Notes: generated from the sequence alone by a model not told the origin. Shown: positions 1 to 8,839, numbered from the stretch's first letter. The stretch is 64,000 nucleotides of DNA from Cellulomonas humilata (GCF_013359775.1 NZ_JABMCI010000070.1:372001-436000), one strand, 5' to 3'. Program-made: numbers and translations.

Positions 1-773
1 GCGACGGCATCCGGTTCGACGGCGTCTCGTTCACCTACCCCGGCACGGACGCGCCCGTCCTGGAGGGCGTCGACCTGGTGCTGCCGGCCGGCACCAGCGT
101 CGCCATCGTCGGCGAGAACGGTGCCGGCAAGACCACGCTGGTCAAGCTCCTGTGCCGGTTCTACGCACCGACGACCGGCACGATCACGGTGGACGGCGTC
201 GACCTGCACGACCTCGACCCCGTGGCCTGGCGCGACCGCACGGCTGCGGGGTTCCAGGACTTCTGCCGGTTCGAGCTGCTCGCGCGGCAGAACGTCGGTG
301 TGGGGGACCTGCCCCGGATCGGGTCCGACGACGCGGTGCTCGGCGCCCTGGACCGGGCGCACTCCGCGGACGTGCTGGACCGCCTGGAGGACGGGCTCGA
401 CACGCAGCTGGGCACCAGCCACGCGGACGGCGCCCAGCTGTCCGGCGGGCAGTGGCAGAAGCTCGCGCTCGGCCGGGCGATGATGCGCGAGCAGCCGCTG
501 CTGGTGGTGCTCGACGAGCCGACGTCGGCCCTCGACGCCCAGGCCGAGCACGACCTGTACGAGCGGTACGCGGCCCACGCGAGGGCCGTCGGCGCGACGA
601 CCGGCGCCGTGACCCTGCTGGTCTCGCACCGGTTCTCCACCGTCCGCATGGCCGACCTGATCCTGGTGGTCGCCGACCGCCGGATCGTCGAGTCCGGCTC
701 GCACGAGGAGCTGGTGGCCCGTGGCGGCCTGTACGCCGAGCTGTTCGGGATCCAGGCGGCGGCCTACCTCTGA
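1..773 (+). CDS. ABC exporter ATP-binding domain, 5' truncated
   Basis: This is the C-terminal part of an ABC transporter ATPase; the reading frame is open from base 3, so the gene starts upstream of the window. The nucleotide-binding domain is nearly whole: Walker A reads GENGAGKTTL (bases about 111-140), the signature motif is LSGGQWQKLALGRAM, Walker B is LLVVLDEPTSALD, and the switch His lies in LLVSHRFSTV. This pattern (LSGGQ, SHR) is that of the exporter (ABCB/MsbA-like) class, where the ATPase follows a six-helix membrane domain in the same chain; that half is not visible here. The substrate cannot be told. Stop TGA at 771-773. Confidence 0.9.
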   Translation, partial: DGIRFDGVSFTYPGTDAPVLEGVDLVLPAGTSVAIVGENGAGKTTLVKLLCRFYAPTTGTITVDGVDLHDLDPVAWRDRTAAGFQDFCRFELLARQNVGVGDLPRIGSDDAVLGALDRAHSADVLDRLEDGLDTQLGTSHADGAQLSGGQWQKLALGRAMMREQPLLVVLDEPTSALDAQAEHDLYERYAAHARAVGATTGAVTLLVSHRFSTVRMADLILVVADRRIVESGSHEELVARGGLYAELFGIQAAAYL

Positions 774-853
774 ACCCCTGCGCGTGTGGGCGGTGACCGG
801 CAGACTGGCAGCGCTCCGGGACGGACCGGGCGAACCGACCAGCAGGGGGATGC

Positions 854-1849
854 ATGGACAAGGGCAAGGCACGCGAGGTCAAGGCACAGGCGACGGACCT
901 GGTCAGGGAGCTGTCCGAGCGGGTGGTGCGGCCGTCGGACCTCGCCGACGGCGGCCCGGCGCTGGCCATCGGTCTCGCACCTCAGCCCGACGGGTCGTAC
1001 GCGCTGGCGGTCCGCTACCGCCTGGGGCTGCCGTCCGTCCGCAGCATCGCGCGCAAGGTCGTCGCCGAGGTCGGGCCGGACGTCGACGTCCGCCGCACGG
1101 GCCGGATCTCCACCCTGGCCGACGACCCGACCAAGGTCCGGCCGCGCCCCCCGGTGATCACCGCCCGGTCCCTGGGCGAGACCGGTCGCGTGCGTCCGCT
1201 GCGGCCGGGCGTCTCGATCGCCCACGTCGACGTCACCGCCGGGACGCTCGGCGCGTTCGTGCACAAGGACGGGGTGGTGCATGCCCTGTCCAACTACCAC
1301 GTGCTCTCCGGCCGCCCGCAGGCCCGGGTGGGCGACGTCATCCTCCAGCCCGGGCCGGCGGACGGCGGACGGTCGCCGCGGGACCAGGTCGGCACGCTCG
1401 CCGCGCGGGTGGACCTGGAGCCCGGCCGTGACGCCACGGTGGACTGCGCGCTCGCCCTCCTGACCGACCAGGAGGTGGACCCGGAGTACCCGGTCGGCCG
1501 GATCACCACCACGGCGGTCGCGCTGGGCGGCGAGAAGGTCAGCAAGATCGGCCGCACCACGTCGATCACCTACGGGCAGGTGACGGCGATCGAGCTCGAC
1601 AACGTGGTCGTCGGCTACGGCGAGGAGCTCGGGGAGCTGAGCTTCGACAACCAGATCGAGGTCGAGTCCACCGGCACCGGTCCGTTCTCCCGCGGCGGTG
1701 ACTCCGGCTCGCTCGTCTTCCGCGAGGACGGGGTCGCCCTCGGTCTGCTCTTTGCAGGCTCGGAGTCGGGAGGGGACAATGGCACCGGGTTGACGTACCT
1801 CAACCCGATCGATGCCGTTCTGGACGCACTCGGGGTCACACTGGTCTGA
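854..1849 (+). CDS. Trypsin-fold serine protease, Nal1-like
   Basis: Predicted 331-residue serine peptidase with a chymotrypsin-like fold. The catalytic triad can be read directly: His149 in SNYHVLSG, Asp197 in TVDCALALL and Ser284 in the GDSGSLVF motif. There is no signal peptide and no membrane segment, so it probably acts in the cytoplasm, unusual for trypsin-fold bacterial enzymes but seen in the Nal1-like group. Residues about 1-90 form an alpha/beta N-terminal domain ahead of the protease domain (about 115-331). That N-terminal domain resembles the separate small protein encoded 55 bases downstream, so the two genes are probably one operon. The substrate is unknown. The ATG at 854 lies about 7 bases after an AGGGGG-like ribosome binding site. 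Confidence 0.8.
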   Translation: MDKGKAREVKAQATDLVRELSERVVRPSDLADGGPALAIGLAPQPDGSYALAVRYRLGLPSVRSIARKVVAEVGPDVDVRRTGRISTLADDPTKVRPRPPVITARSLGETGRVRPLRPGVSIAHVDVTAGTLGAFVHKDGVVHALSNYHVLSGRPQARVGDVILQPGPADGGRSPRDQVGTLAARVDLEPGRDATVDCALALLTDQEVDPEYPVGRITTTAVALGGEKVSKIGRTTSITYGQVTAIELDNVVVGYGEELGELSFDNQIEVESTGTGPFSRGGDSGSLVFREDGVALGLLFAGSESGGDNGTGLTYLNPIDAVLDALGVTLV

Positions 1850-1904
1850 CGATCGTCGGACCGTAGCCCCCGCTGCGGTCGCGGTCGGCGGGAGGCGGGA
1901 CACC

Positions 1905-2120
1905 ATGGCGGACCTCGAGCAGGCCCGGGCAGCGAAAGAGCACCTGCGGATGGCCTTGAAGGGGCGCTCGGACGTGCGCGGGATCGGCATCGCCCGCGCC
2001 TCCGACGGCTACCAGCTCCAGGTGAACGTGTCCCGGAGCCCCGGACCGGACCTGCCGGGCGCGGTCGACGGGGTGGACGTGCGTGTGCGTGTGGTCGGTG
2101 CGATCCGCGCCAGCGCCTGA
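1905..2120 (+). CDS. Small protein resembling the protease N-terminal domain
   Basis: A 71-residue protein starting at an ATG preceded by GGAGGCGGGA (about 1890-1899). Its first 20 residues look helical and are charged; the rest has a strand-rich pattern. The order IGIA, DGY, L-V, P, VDVR, G-I over residues 22-70 parallels residues 38-86 of the upstream protease (IGLA, DGS-Y, L-V, P, VDVR, GRI). I infer that it is a free-standing copy of the protease's N-terminal domain, and it may bind, fold or inhibit the protease, as propeptide-like proteins do for subtilisins. The function is an inference from this similarity and the tandem arrangement; the gene itself is well supported by codon use and the ribosome binding site. 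Confidence 0.7.
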   Translation: MADLEQARAAKEHLRMALKGRSDVRGIGIARASDGYQLQVNVSRSPGPDLPGAVDGVDVRVRVVGAIRASA

Positions 2121-2270
2121 CGAAGGCTCATCTCGGCCGTGCGCGGCGAGCTCCGGACCCACCCGCCGGGCGAGCACGCACCGCCGTCGGAATCGTTATC
2201 GCTTCCCCAAGACGGGTGATCTCACGCACCTCTCATCCGTGTGCGTCGCACCAGGCGGGATCGAGGGTCG

Positions 2271-3710
2271 ATGATGGGCGACGTGACGCGACCAGGTACG
2301 GCCGCTCAGGGTGCGCGCGCGGAGAGCAGGTCTGCCGCGGGCGTCGTCGGCGTGCGCGCGCTCGCGCTCGCTGCGCACCGTCTGGAGCGCTGCCGGACGA
2401 TCGACGAGGTCGCCCAGGTGGCGGCGACCACCGGCGTCGAGATGCTCGGCGCCCGGCGCATCGCGGTCTGCCGGATCGACCAGGACACGTGCCGGGTGGT
2501 GCTCGTCGACCCCGCCCCCACCGACCCCCGGGCGGTGTGGATGGCACGGGGGTCGTACCGCGCCGACGACCGCCCCGCGCTGCGCGCGCTCATCCGTGAC
2601 CGCTCCAGCTGGGTGGCCCACGCCCGCACCGTGCACGACGAGCTGACCGTGCCGGACGACCCCGACGCGGGCGACCCGGTCGAGGTGGACACGCTCAAGG
2701 AGCTGGACGCCGCCAGCGCGCTCGCGGCTCCGCTGGTGGTGAACGGCAGCGTCTGGGGCCAGATCTACGCGGTCCGCACGCGGCCGGGCCCGCCGTTCCG
2801 GGTGGACGACATCGCCCGGGCCGAGGTGCTCGCGGCGCTCGTCGCCGGCGCGATCGCGCGGGTGGACCTCGAGGCGCAGGTCCGCCACCTCGTCGCCGAC
2901 GACCCGCTGACCGGGCTGGCCAACCGCCGGATCGCCGACGCCGAGGCCGAGGCCGCGCTCGAGTCGGGCAACGAGACGTGCATCGTCATGTGCGACGTCG
3001 ACGGGCTCAAGCGCGTGAACGACGAGCTGGGCCACGACACCGGCGACGACCTCCTGCGCTCGGTGGCGGACGTCCTCAGCCGCGCCTCCAACGCGCTGCC
3101 CGGCTCCACCGCCGCGCGCATCGGCGGCGACGAGTTCTGCCTGGTGACGGTCGGGCGCCGGCGCGCCGAGGTGGCGGACGTCATGGCCGCAACCATCGCC
3201 GAGTTCCCCCTGCCGCACGGCGCTGCGATCTCCTACGGCATCGCCTCCACGGCCGTGACCGGGTCGGTGTCCGCGCGGCACCTGTTCCGGCAGGCCGACA
3301 CCGCGCAGTACAAGGCCAAGCGGGCTCGCGCCCGGGCGCTGCGGTCGATGGTGCCGGCCGCGGCCGACCCCGCGGTCACCGCCGAGCGCGTGCTGGTGGC
3401 CGCGACCGCCGCGATCGTCGCCGCCCAGTCCGGCGTCGTCCCGCGCCTGTGCGCGTTCGCGGCCGCCGCCACCGAGACGCTGGGCGGGTCCGCGTGGGCC
3501 GTCCTGACCCGGCGCAGCCCCGACGAGCCGCCGTCCGCGGTCGCCCGTGGCGGCAGCCCCGCCGAGATGGGCGTCGAGTCGTCGACCGCCGTCGTCATCC
3601 ACGACCTGTGGCAGGTCGAGATCGGCATGTCGGCGACGGCCGCCACCGGCGAGGTCGTCGCGACGTCGCTGGACGCCCTCGCCGCGGTGGCGGTGCTCGG
3701 AGCGCGCTGA
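2271..3710 (+). CDS. GAF-GGDEF diguanylate cyclase
   Basis: A 479-residue soluble protein likely to make cyclic di-GMP from two GTP. Residues about 40-200 have the look of a GAF sensor domain. The GGDEF domain follows at about 205-360, starting with DPLTGLANRR and carrying an intact IGGDEF active-site loop (GGDEF at residues 285-289), so it should be catalytic. I do not see an RxxD inhibitory site in the expected place. The last 120 residues are Ala-rich and look like a second, degenerate sensor domain; no EAL domain is present. Two adjacent ATGs at 2271 and 2274 are possible starts. The gene is convergent with the small gene at 3715-4092. Confidence 0.85.
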   Translation: MMGDVTRPGTAAQGARAESRSAAGVVGVRALALAAHRLERCRTIDEVAQVAATTGVEMLGARRIAVCRIDQDTCRVVLVDPAPTDPRAVWMARGSYRADDRPALRALIRDRSSWVAHARTVHDELTVPDDPDAGDPVEVDTLKELDAASALAAPLVVNGSVWGQIYAVRTRPGPPFRVDDIARAEVLAALVAGAIARVDLEAQVRHLVADDPLTGLANRRIADAEAEAALESGNETCIVMCDVDGLKRVNDELGHDTGDDLLRSVADVLSRASNALPGSTAARIGGDEFCLVTVGRRRAEVADVMAATIAEFPLPHGAAISYGIASTAVTGSVSARHLFRQADTAQYKAKRARARALRSMVPAAADPAVTAERVLVAATAAIVAAQSGVVPRLCAFAAAATETLGGSAWAVLTRRSPDEPPSAVARGGSPAEMGVESSTAVVIHDLWQVEIGMSATAATGEVVATSLDALAAVAVLGAR

Positions 3711-3714
3711 GCGC

Positions 3715-4092
3715 CTACTGCGACGCCTGCTGCGACTCCGCAGACTCGGCGTCCGCCTCGCTCAGCCGGACACCGTGCTTGCGCGGCGGCGCCTTGATGC
3801 CCACCATGACGTCGACCACGTCGATGTACGCCGCCTTGGCGCCCATCCGGAACTCGGTCGCGGCGGCGTGGATCTGCTCGAGGGTGTCGGCCTCGACGAT
3901 CGTGATCTGGTCGTACTTGCCGTTGAGCCCGCTGGTCACCACGTGCGTGAGCAGGTCGGAGAACTTCGAGAGGTCGTCGGCGTGGCTGACGGAGACCTCA
4001 TGGATTCCCTTGCGCCCGAGCGCGAAGTACTCAGGACTGATCTTCATGAACAGGAAGCCGACGTACTTGTTCTTCGCCGCGAGCCGGTGCAT
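3715..4092 (-). CDS. Hypothetical protein, possible GYD-like fold
   Basis: A 125-residue protein I do not recognise with confidence. Residues 16-105 alternate strands and helices (LSKFSDLLTHVVTSG, YDQITIVEADTLEQIHAAATEFRMG, YIDVVDVMVGI), in the manner of small dimeric ferredoxin-like (GYD or ABM) domains. The last 20 residues are acidic, Ser- and Gln-rich and probably disordered. It is noticeably less GC-biased in amino-acid content (many Lys, Ile, Tyr) than its neighbours, suggesting a conserved, structured protein. The start at 4092 is supported by GGGGGG about 6 bases upstream; an internal ATG at residue 16 is an alternative. Confidence 0.65.
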   Translation of the reverse strand: MHRLAAKNKYVGFLFMKISPEYFALGRKGIHEVSVSHADDLSKFSDLLTHVVTSGLNGKYDQITIVEADTLEQIHAAATEFRMGAKAAYIDVVDVMVGIKAPPRKHGVRLSEADAESAESQQASQ

Positions 4093-4241
4093 GGCCTACC
4101 CCCCAGGTCGGTGGCGGGCGAGAGTGAGTTCCCGCCGTCGCGGCTCCCTTGCCCGCTCACCCCGAGCGCCCGCCCTGCGCGTAGCTCGCCGCTCCCGATC
4201 CGTTCAGGCTCCTCGCGCGCGGTGCGAGGCGTCAACCCCGG

Positions 4242-6197
4242 TCAGCCGTGCAGGGGCAGGGTCAGGACGGCCGGTGCGCCCTCGACCAGGCGGATCGGTA
4301 CGCCCCAGTCCTGCGCGTTGAGGTGGCACGCCGGGTACTCGATCGCGGGGTCGGCGTCGCAGCTGGCGGCGTGCGCCGTGACGTGCAGGACGCCCTCCGT
4401 CACGGTCGGGTCCAGCCGCAGCACCCGGTCCAGCGGGACGTCGTCGCCGGCGCCGTCGAGCAGCAGCCCGGGCGGCGTCGACGAGACCTGGAGCCGGGTG
4501 GACGGACCGTAGCGGTCGTCGTACTTCTGCCCGGCCGCCGGGGTGAACACCACGTCCAGCCGCACCTCACCGGGCGCCAGCTCGGTGACCGGGCGCTGCG
4601 TGCGGTGGCTGCCGGAGTCGAGGATCTGGCCGACGAGCCTGGCGGCCAGGGCGATCCGCGTGAGCCGGTGCGCCGCCGACTCGACGACGAGCAGGGTCGA
4701 GCCGCCGTCGAGCACGACGATCCCGCTGGGCTCCGCGAGGTCGGTGGCGAGCGTGCTGACCTCCCCGTCGGCATACCGGCGGACGGCGCCGTTGTAGGTG
4801 TCGGCGACGACCACCGAGCCGTCGGGCAGGACCGCCACGCCGAGGGGGTGCTGGAGGCGGGCCTCGGCGGCCGGACCGTCGCGGTGGCCGAAGTCGAACA
4901 GCCCCTCGCCGACGACCGTGTGCACGGTCCGCTCCACCGGGTCCACCCAGCGCAGCGCGGAGGTCTCGGAGTCGGCCAGCCAGATCCGGTCGTCGGAGGC
5001 GACCGCGAGCCCCGACGGCTGCGCGAACCACGCCTCGTGCAGCGGACCGTCGAGCAGGCCCTCGTTCATGGTGCCGCCGAGCAGGTCGATCGACCCCTGC
5101 TTGTCGTCGAACGCCCAGAGGGTGTGGTTGCCGGCCATCGCGACGACGAACGCGCCCAACGGCTCCGACCAGGCGACGTCCCAGGGGGAGGACAGCTTGT
5201 GCCGACGAGGGCCGGGGACGAACGTGCCGGCGCGTGCCGTGAGTCCCGCGACGGCGTCGCCCGGCTCCCCGATCACGGCGACGGACGCGAGCTCCTCGTC
5301 TGCCTCGTCCTCGTCCTCGTCCGACGCCAGGAAGTTGTCCGCTGCCCCGACCATGTACTGCTCGCCGGTCCCGGCCACGGTGGTGACCGACCCGTCCGCG
5401 AGGCGCACCCCGCGCAGCGCGTGGTTGACCGTGTCGGCGACGAGCACGTCGTAGCCGAGGACCGACCGCAGCTCGTCCGGGACCAGGCACAGGCCGTTCG
5501 GCTCGCTGAACCGGGCCTGGTCGGGACCGCCGTCCACCAGCCCCCGCTCGCCCGAGCCGATCCGCCGGACCAGCGTCTCGCCGTCCGCCTCGAGCTCGGC
5601 CAGGCTGTGGTGCCCGGCGTCCGCGACCAGCAGGTGCCCGTCGGGGAGCACGATCGCCTTGGCGGGGAACCGGAGCGTGCCCTCCGCGGGCGCCGGCGGG
5701 ACGTAGGGTCCGTCGCCGCGGTGCAGCGTGCCCTTGGCCTCGTGCTCGGCGATCAGCTCGCCGACCAGGATCTCGACGTTGCGCTTGTGCCCCTCGCCGG
5801 CCATCTGCGCGACCACGTAGCCCTCGGGGTCGATGACGACGAGCGTCGGCCACGCTCGCGCGGTGTACGCCGACCACGTGACCAGCTGCGGGTCGTCGAG
5901 CACCGGGTGGTGCACCTCGTACCGCTCGACCGCGGCGGCCAGCGCCACGGGATCGGCTTCGTGCACGAACTTCGGGGAGTGCACGCCGACGATCACCAGC
6001 ACGTCGCGATGCTGCTCCTCGAGCTCGCGCAGCTCGTCCAGGACGTGCAGGCAGTTGATGCAGCAGAACGTCCAGAAGTCGAGGAGGACGATCTTGCCGC
6101 GCAGGTCGGCCAGCGTGACGTCACGGCCGCCGGTGTTCAGCCACCCCCGCCCGACCAGCTCGGACGCACGGACCCGGGGCAGTCTGCTCTCACGCAC
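4242..6197 (-). CDS. Thioredoxin-like plus NHL-repeat protein (NHLRC2 type)
   Basis: A 651-residue protein with a TlpA/thioredoxin-like domain at residues about 10-150, an NHL-repeat beta-propeller at about 165-520, and a C-terminal beta-sandwich-like domain. The redox motif is WTFCCINC with the CxxC pair at Cys46 and Cys49. Propeller blades show repeats such as PNGLCLV, PSGLAVASDDRIWLADS and PLGVAVLPDGSVVVADTYNGAVRRY. This order matches the NHLRC2 family found from bacteria to animals. There is no signal peptide, so it is predicted to be cytoplasmic. An acidic run of Asp and Glu near residue 300 is a likely loop between blades. The partner or substrate is unknown. Confidence 0.88.
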   Translation of the reverse strand: MRESRLPRVRASELVGRGWLNTGGRDVTLADLRGKIVLLDFWTFCCINCLHVLDELRELEEQHRDVLVIVGVHSPKFVHEADPVALAAAVERYEVHHPVLDDPQLVTWSAYTARAWPTLVVIDPEGYVVAQMAGEGHKRNVEILVGELIAEHEAKGTLHRGDGPYVPPAPAEGTLRFPAKAIVLPDGHLLVADAGHHSLAELEADGETLVRRIGSGERGLVDGGPDQARFSEPNGLCLVPDELRSVLGYDVLVADTVNHALRGVRLADGSVTTVAGTGEQYMVGAADNFLASDEDEDEADEELASVAVIGEPGDAVAGLTARAGTFVPGPRRHKLSSPWDVAWSEPLGAFVVAMAGNHTLWAFDDKQGSIDLLGGTMNEGLLDGPLHEAWFAQPSGLAVASDDRIWLADSETSALRWVDPVERTVHTVVGEGLFDFGHRDGPAAEARLQHPLGVAVLPDGSVVVADTYNGAVRRYADGEVSTLATDLAEPSGIVVLDGGSTLLVVESAAHRLTRIALAARLVGQILDSGSHRTQRPVTELAPGEVRLDVVFTPAAGQKYDDRYGPSTRLQVSSTPPGLLLDGAGDDVPLDRVLRLDPTVTEGVLHVTAHAASCDADPAIEYPACHLNAQDWGVPIRLVEGAPAVLTLPLHG

Positions 6198-6225
6198 GGG
6201 ACCATTCTCACCGACATCGGTCGGG

Positions 6226-6891
6226 TCAGAGCGCGTTGTCCGCCTCCGGGAGGCCGCGGCGGGCGGACTCGACCAGGGCGGGCAGGCCGAGGATCGGGAT
6301 GCCGTCGGGCTGCGGGTCGCCGGTCCAGGTGACGGCGCCGATGCCGGCCTCGACGGCCTCCTCGCCGAGCAGGGCGTCGAGGAACAGGAACGTGACCTGT
6401 CCGCGGACCTCCTCGGGCGCGCCGGCGAAGGCCGGGTGGCTGACGGCGACGTGCACCTCGCGACCGTCGACCTGCGGGACGACGGTCATCGAGGCGATGT
6501 CCACCACGGTGTCCCCGAAGCGCAGGGACGTGCCGGAGGGGTCGGCGACCGGCTGACGGAACGCGGCGTACTCGAACGCGTCGTCAGGCGCCGGCGCCGC
6601 GGCGAGCCAGCGCTGCGCGAGCTCCCGCAGGTTCGGGTCACCCGCGGCCGTCACGACGAGGACGTGCCGCGCGACCCTGCCGGGTCCGGTCTCGAACGCG
6701 AGACCCAGCGGGTCGGTCCTGCTGGCGACCGCCCTGGCGAACGCGTTGAGGTCCTGCGACGTCCGCGCGTCGTCGTCGAACACCGCGGCCGCCTGGTCGT
6801 GGCCCTCCGTCGACCACCACGACCAGAAGTCGGCGATGGCGGCGTCCTGGCGCGTGCGGACCTGCTCGGGGGAGCGGCGGAAGAGTCCCAT
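6226..6891 (-). CDS. Hypothetical protein
   Basis: A 221-residue protein of a family I cannot name. It begins MGLFRRSPEQ and carries a conserved-looking aromatic patch FWSWW near residue 23. The remainder alternates strands and helices and ends with GIPILGLPALVESARRGLP. No membrane segment or signal peptide. The ATG at 6891 is the best start: the same frame runs on upstream, but that part lies antisense to the real methyltransferase gene. It lies between the NHL protein gene (28 bases away) and the methyltransferase gene (32 bases away), on the same strand as both, so the three may be cotranscribed. Confidence 0.7.
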   Translation of the reverse strand: MGLFRRSPEQVRTRQDAAIADFWSWWSTEGHDQAAAVFDDDARTSQDLNAFARAVASRTDPLGLAFETGPGRVARHVLVVTAAGDPNLRELAQRWLAAAPAPDDAFEYAAFRQPVADPSGTSLRFGDTVVDIASMTVVPQVDGREVHVAVSHPAFAGAPEEVRGQVTFLFLDALLGEEAVEAGIGAVTWTGDPQPDGIPILGLPALVESARRGLPEADNAL

Positions 6892-6923
6892 GGCCGGGGA
6901 ACGTAGCAGGTCGGAGGGGCGGA

Positions 6924-8066
6924 TCAGGTGCGGTCGAGGACGTAGATGCGCGGGTGGTGGCCCTTGGCGAACACCCTGGTGGTGGAGCGGATCCGCCAGA
7001 GGGCGTCGGCGTCGCGCAGGCAGCGCTCCATGACCTTGACCTCGTGCGTGAGGACGACGAACCGCGCGCCCGGAGCGGCGGCGTCGTAGGCCGCCTGGAG
7101 CATCCCGGCGTGCACCTCGGCGTTGGTGGCGTGCGTGCCGTGCAGCGTGCCCCACGGGGGGTCGGCGAGCAGCAGGTCCCAGCCGGTGCCGACGGCCTCG
7201 ACCAGCGCGGGGCCGGTGCAGTCGGCGGTCAGCAGTCGGGCGTCGCCCGCATGCGCGGCGGCGCCGAGGTTCTCCGCGGACGCGGTGAGGGCGTCGGCGG
7301 ACAGGTCCACCCCGACGGCCTCGGCTGCGGGACCGGCGGACAGGCGCTCGACCAGCAGGGTGCCGGAGCCGCACATGAGGTTGAGCACGCGGTCCTGCTC
7401 GCGGACCTCGCCCAGCCGCACCATCGCGGCCGCGATCGTCGCGTTCACCGCGCCGGGGAAGTCGGTGACGCGCCAGCGGCGGGCGGACAGGGGCCGCGAG
7501 CCGAGCCGGACCAGGACGTCCCAGCCGGGGTCGCCGGACGGGCCCGGACGCACGCCGCGGCGCACGCGCAGGACGAGCTCGCCCTGCGCCTCGTCGTACC
7601 GCAGGCCGGTGGCCTCGGCGAGCAGGTCGGCCAGCCGCGCGAAGACCGTGGAGTCGCTGCCCGCGGCCTCGAACCGGAACGTCGAGGAGCTGCCCGTCCG
7701 CAGCGACGTGTACATCGCCTCGACGATCCGGGACAGGTGGTCGCCGCTGGTCAGCGACTTGGGGCGGGGGACGTCGAACCGGAGGACGAGGAAGGCCGCG
7801 ACCGCGGTGCGCAGGCCGAGCACGTCGGCGGGCGGACCCCACGTCGCGACGTCGAGGGCGTCCTCGCGGCCGGGCACGGGCGTCGGTGCGCCGTCGAGCA
7901 TGAGGACCTCGGCGGCCTCGTCGGCGACCGCGGACTCGAGCCCCGGCAGGAAGGTGAGCTCGAGCTCGGTGGACCGCCGCGGTGCGGGGCGGGTCCTGGG
8001 TCGTCGGTCGGAGGGGTGGCTGCCGTGGTGGGCGGGGGGCGGTCCGCCGCGTGCGCGCTTGGCCAC
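6924..8066 (-). CDS. RNA N2-guanosine methyltransferase, Trm14/RlmL-like
   Basis: A 380-residue SAM-dependent methyltransferase. The SAM-binding motif is LNLMCGSGTLLVE and the catalytic loop is LLLADPPWG; the DPPW tetrapeptide marks amino-methyltransferases, and the MCGSGTLL form is typical of the Trm14/Trm11/RlmL (UPF0020) group that makes N2-methylguanosine in tRNA or rRNA. Residues about 33-190, beginning ELTFLPGLESAVADEA, resemble the N-terminal substrate-binding half of that family, though a THUMP fold cannot be confirmed by eye. The first 30 residues are basic, His- and Pro-rich. It starts 6 bases after the TetR gene stop, so the two are probably cotranscribed. Confidence 0.8.
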   Translation of the reverse strand: MAKRARGGPPPAHHGSHPSDRRPRTRPAPRRSTELELTFLPGLESAVADEAAEVLMLDGAPTPVPGREDALDVATWGPPADVLGLRTAVAAFLVLRFDVPRPKSLTSGDHLSRIVEAMYTSLRTGSSSTFRFEAAGSDSTVFARLADLLAEATGLRYDEAQGELVLRVRRGVRPGPSGDPGWDVLVRLGSRPLSARRWRVTDFPGAVNATIAAAMVRLGEVREQDRVLNLMCGSGTLLVERLSAGPAAEAVGVDLSADALTASAENLGAAAHAGDARLLTADCTGPALVEAVGTGWDLLLADPPWGTLHGTHATNAEVHAGMLQAAYDAAAPGARFVVLTHEVKVMERCLRDADALWRIRSTTRVFAKGHHPRIYVLDRT

Positions 8067-8072
8067 CGGGGG

Positions 8073-8702
8073 TCAGGCCGACACGAAGGACGGCGCCGAG
8101 AGAGGCACGGAGGCGGTCGCCCCGACGGCGCGGAGCACGAACGCCTCGGTCTGCTCGATCGCCCGCTCGCGCTCGGGCCCCTCGGAGGGCACGCCGCGCC
8201 CCGACAGGCAGGCGTTGACCAGGGGAACCGTGACGTCCAGGTCCTGCGCGGGGAACGCGCCGGACTCGATGCCGGCCGCGAGGATCCGGCGCAGGATCTG
8301 CTCGACCACCATCACGTGCTCCCGGACGCGCTGCTGGGTGCCGCGGGACAGGACCGACCGCAGCTCCGGCCCGGGGGCCAGGTGGTAGACGCGGGTCAGC
8401 GCGGCCTGCTGGCGGACGTAGGTCTGGAGCTGCTCGGTCGGGTCCTCGATGTCGTCGAGCGAGCGCTGGAGCGTGGCCGCGTACTGCTCGGTCTCGTGCG
8501 TGATGAACCCGAGCAGGAGGGACTCCTTGTCGGGGAAGTGGTTGTAGACAGCCGTGCGACCGACGCCGGCGGCGGACGCGATCTCCGCCAGCGTGATGGC
8601 GTCGAACCCCTGCTCGGCCATGAGTGCCGAGAGCGCCGCGAAGAGCTTCTGGCGCGTCTGTTCCCGGTGCTCGTGCAGGGAGCCGCCGATGATCTTGGGC
8701 AT
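8073..8702 (-). CDS. TetR-family transcriptional regulator
   Basis: A 209-residue repressor-type protein. The N-terminal DNA-binding domain is clear: helix-turn-helix ITLAEIASAAGVGRTAVYNHFPDKESLL at about residues 39-66 (family signature YNHFPDKESL). The C-terminal ligand domain is helical and of unknown specificity. It is divergent from the GAF regulator at 8840 and sits just ahead of the methyltransferase gene on its own strand. A 6-base inverted repeat (8704-8709 and 8723-8728) lies directly upstream of its start codon and could be its operator, implying autoregulation. Confidence 0.9.
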   Translation of the reverse strand: MPKIIGGSLHEHREQTRQKLFAALSALMAEQGFDAITLAEIASAAGVGRTAVYNHFPDKESLLLGFITHETEQYAATLQRSLDDIEDPTEQLQTYVRQQAALTRVYHLAPGPELRSVLSRGTQQRVREHVMVVEQILRRILAAGIESGAFPAQDLDVTVPLVNACLSGRGVPSEGPERERAIEQTEAFVLRAVGATASVPLSAPSFVSA

Positions 8703-8703
8703 C

Positions 8704-8728
8704 GTGACATCATCGCACGTTCTGTCAC
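8704..8728. promoter_or_regulatory. Candidate TetR operator
   Basis: Inverted repeat GTGACA (8704-8709) and TGTCAC (8723-8728) with a 13-base spacer, perfect in both arms. It touches the tetR start codon and lies in the divergent gap to the gene at 8840. Position and symmetry fit an autoregulatory TetR site. Binding by this particular protein is inferred. Confidence 0.5.
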
Positions 8729-8839
8729 CAAAAGCGCACGGGCCGATCGAGCGGGATCTTCGTACACTGCCTACAGCGCGGGGGCCGGTCGGCCGCCGCG
8801 CGCGTGCACGATCTCGACGACGACGTCGAGGGGAGACCG

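Noticed and set aside
6226..7842. One long minus-strand frame joining the hypothetical gene to part of the methyltransferase region
   Set aside because: The upstream section has no coding bias; start and length are better explained by ATG 6891 and a separate methyltransferase gene.
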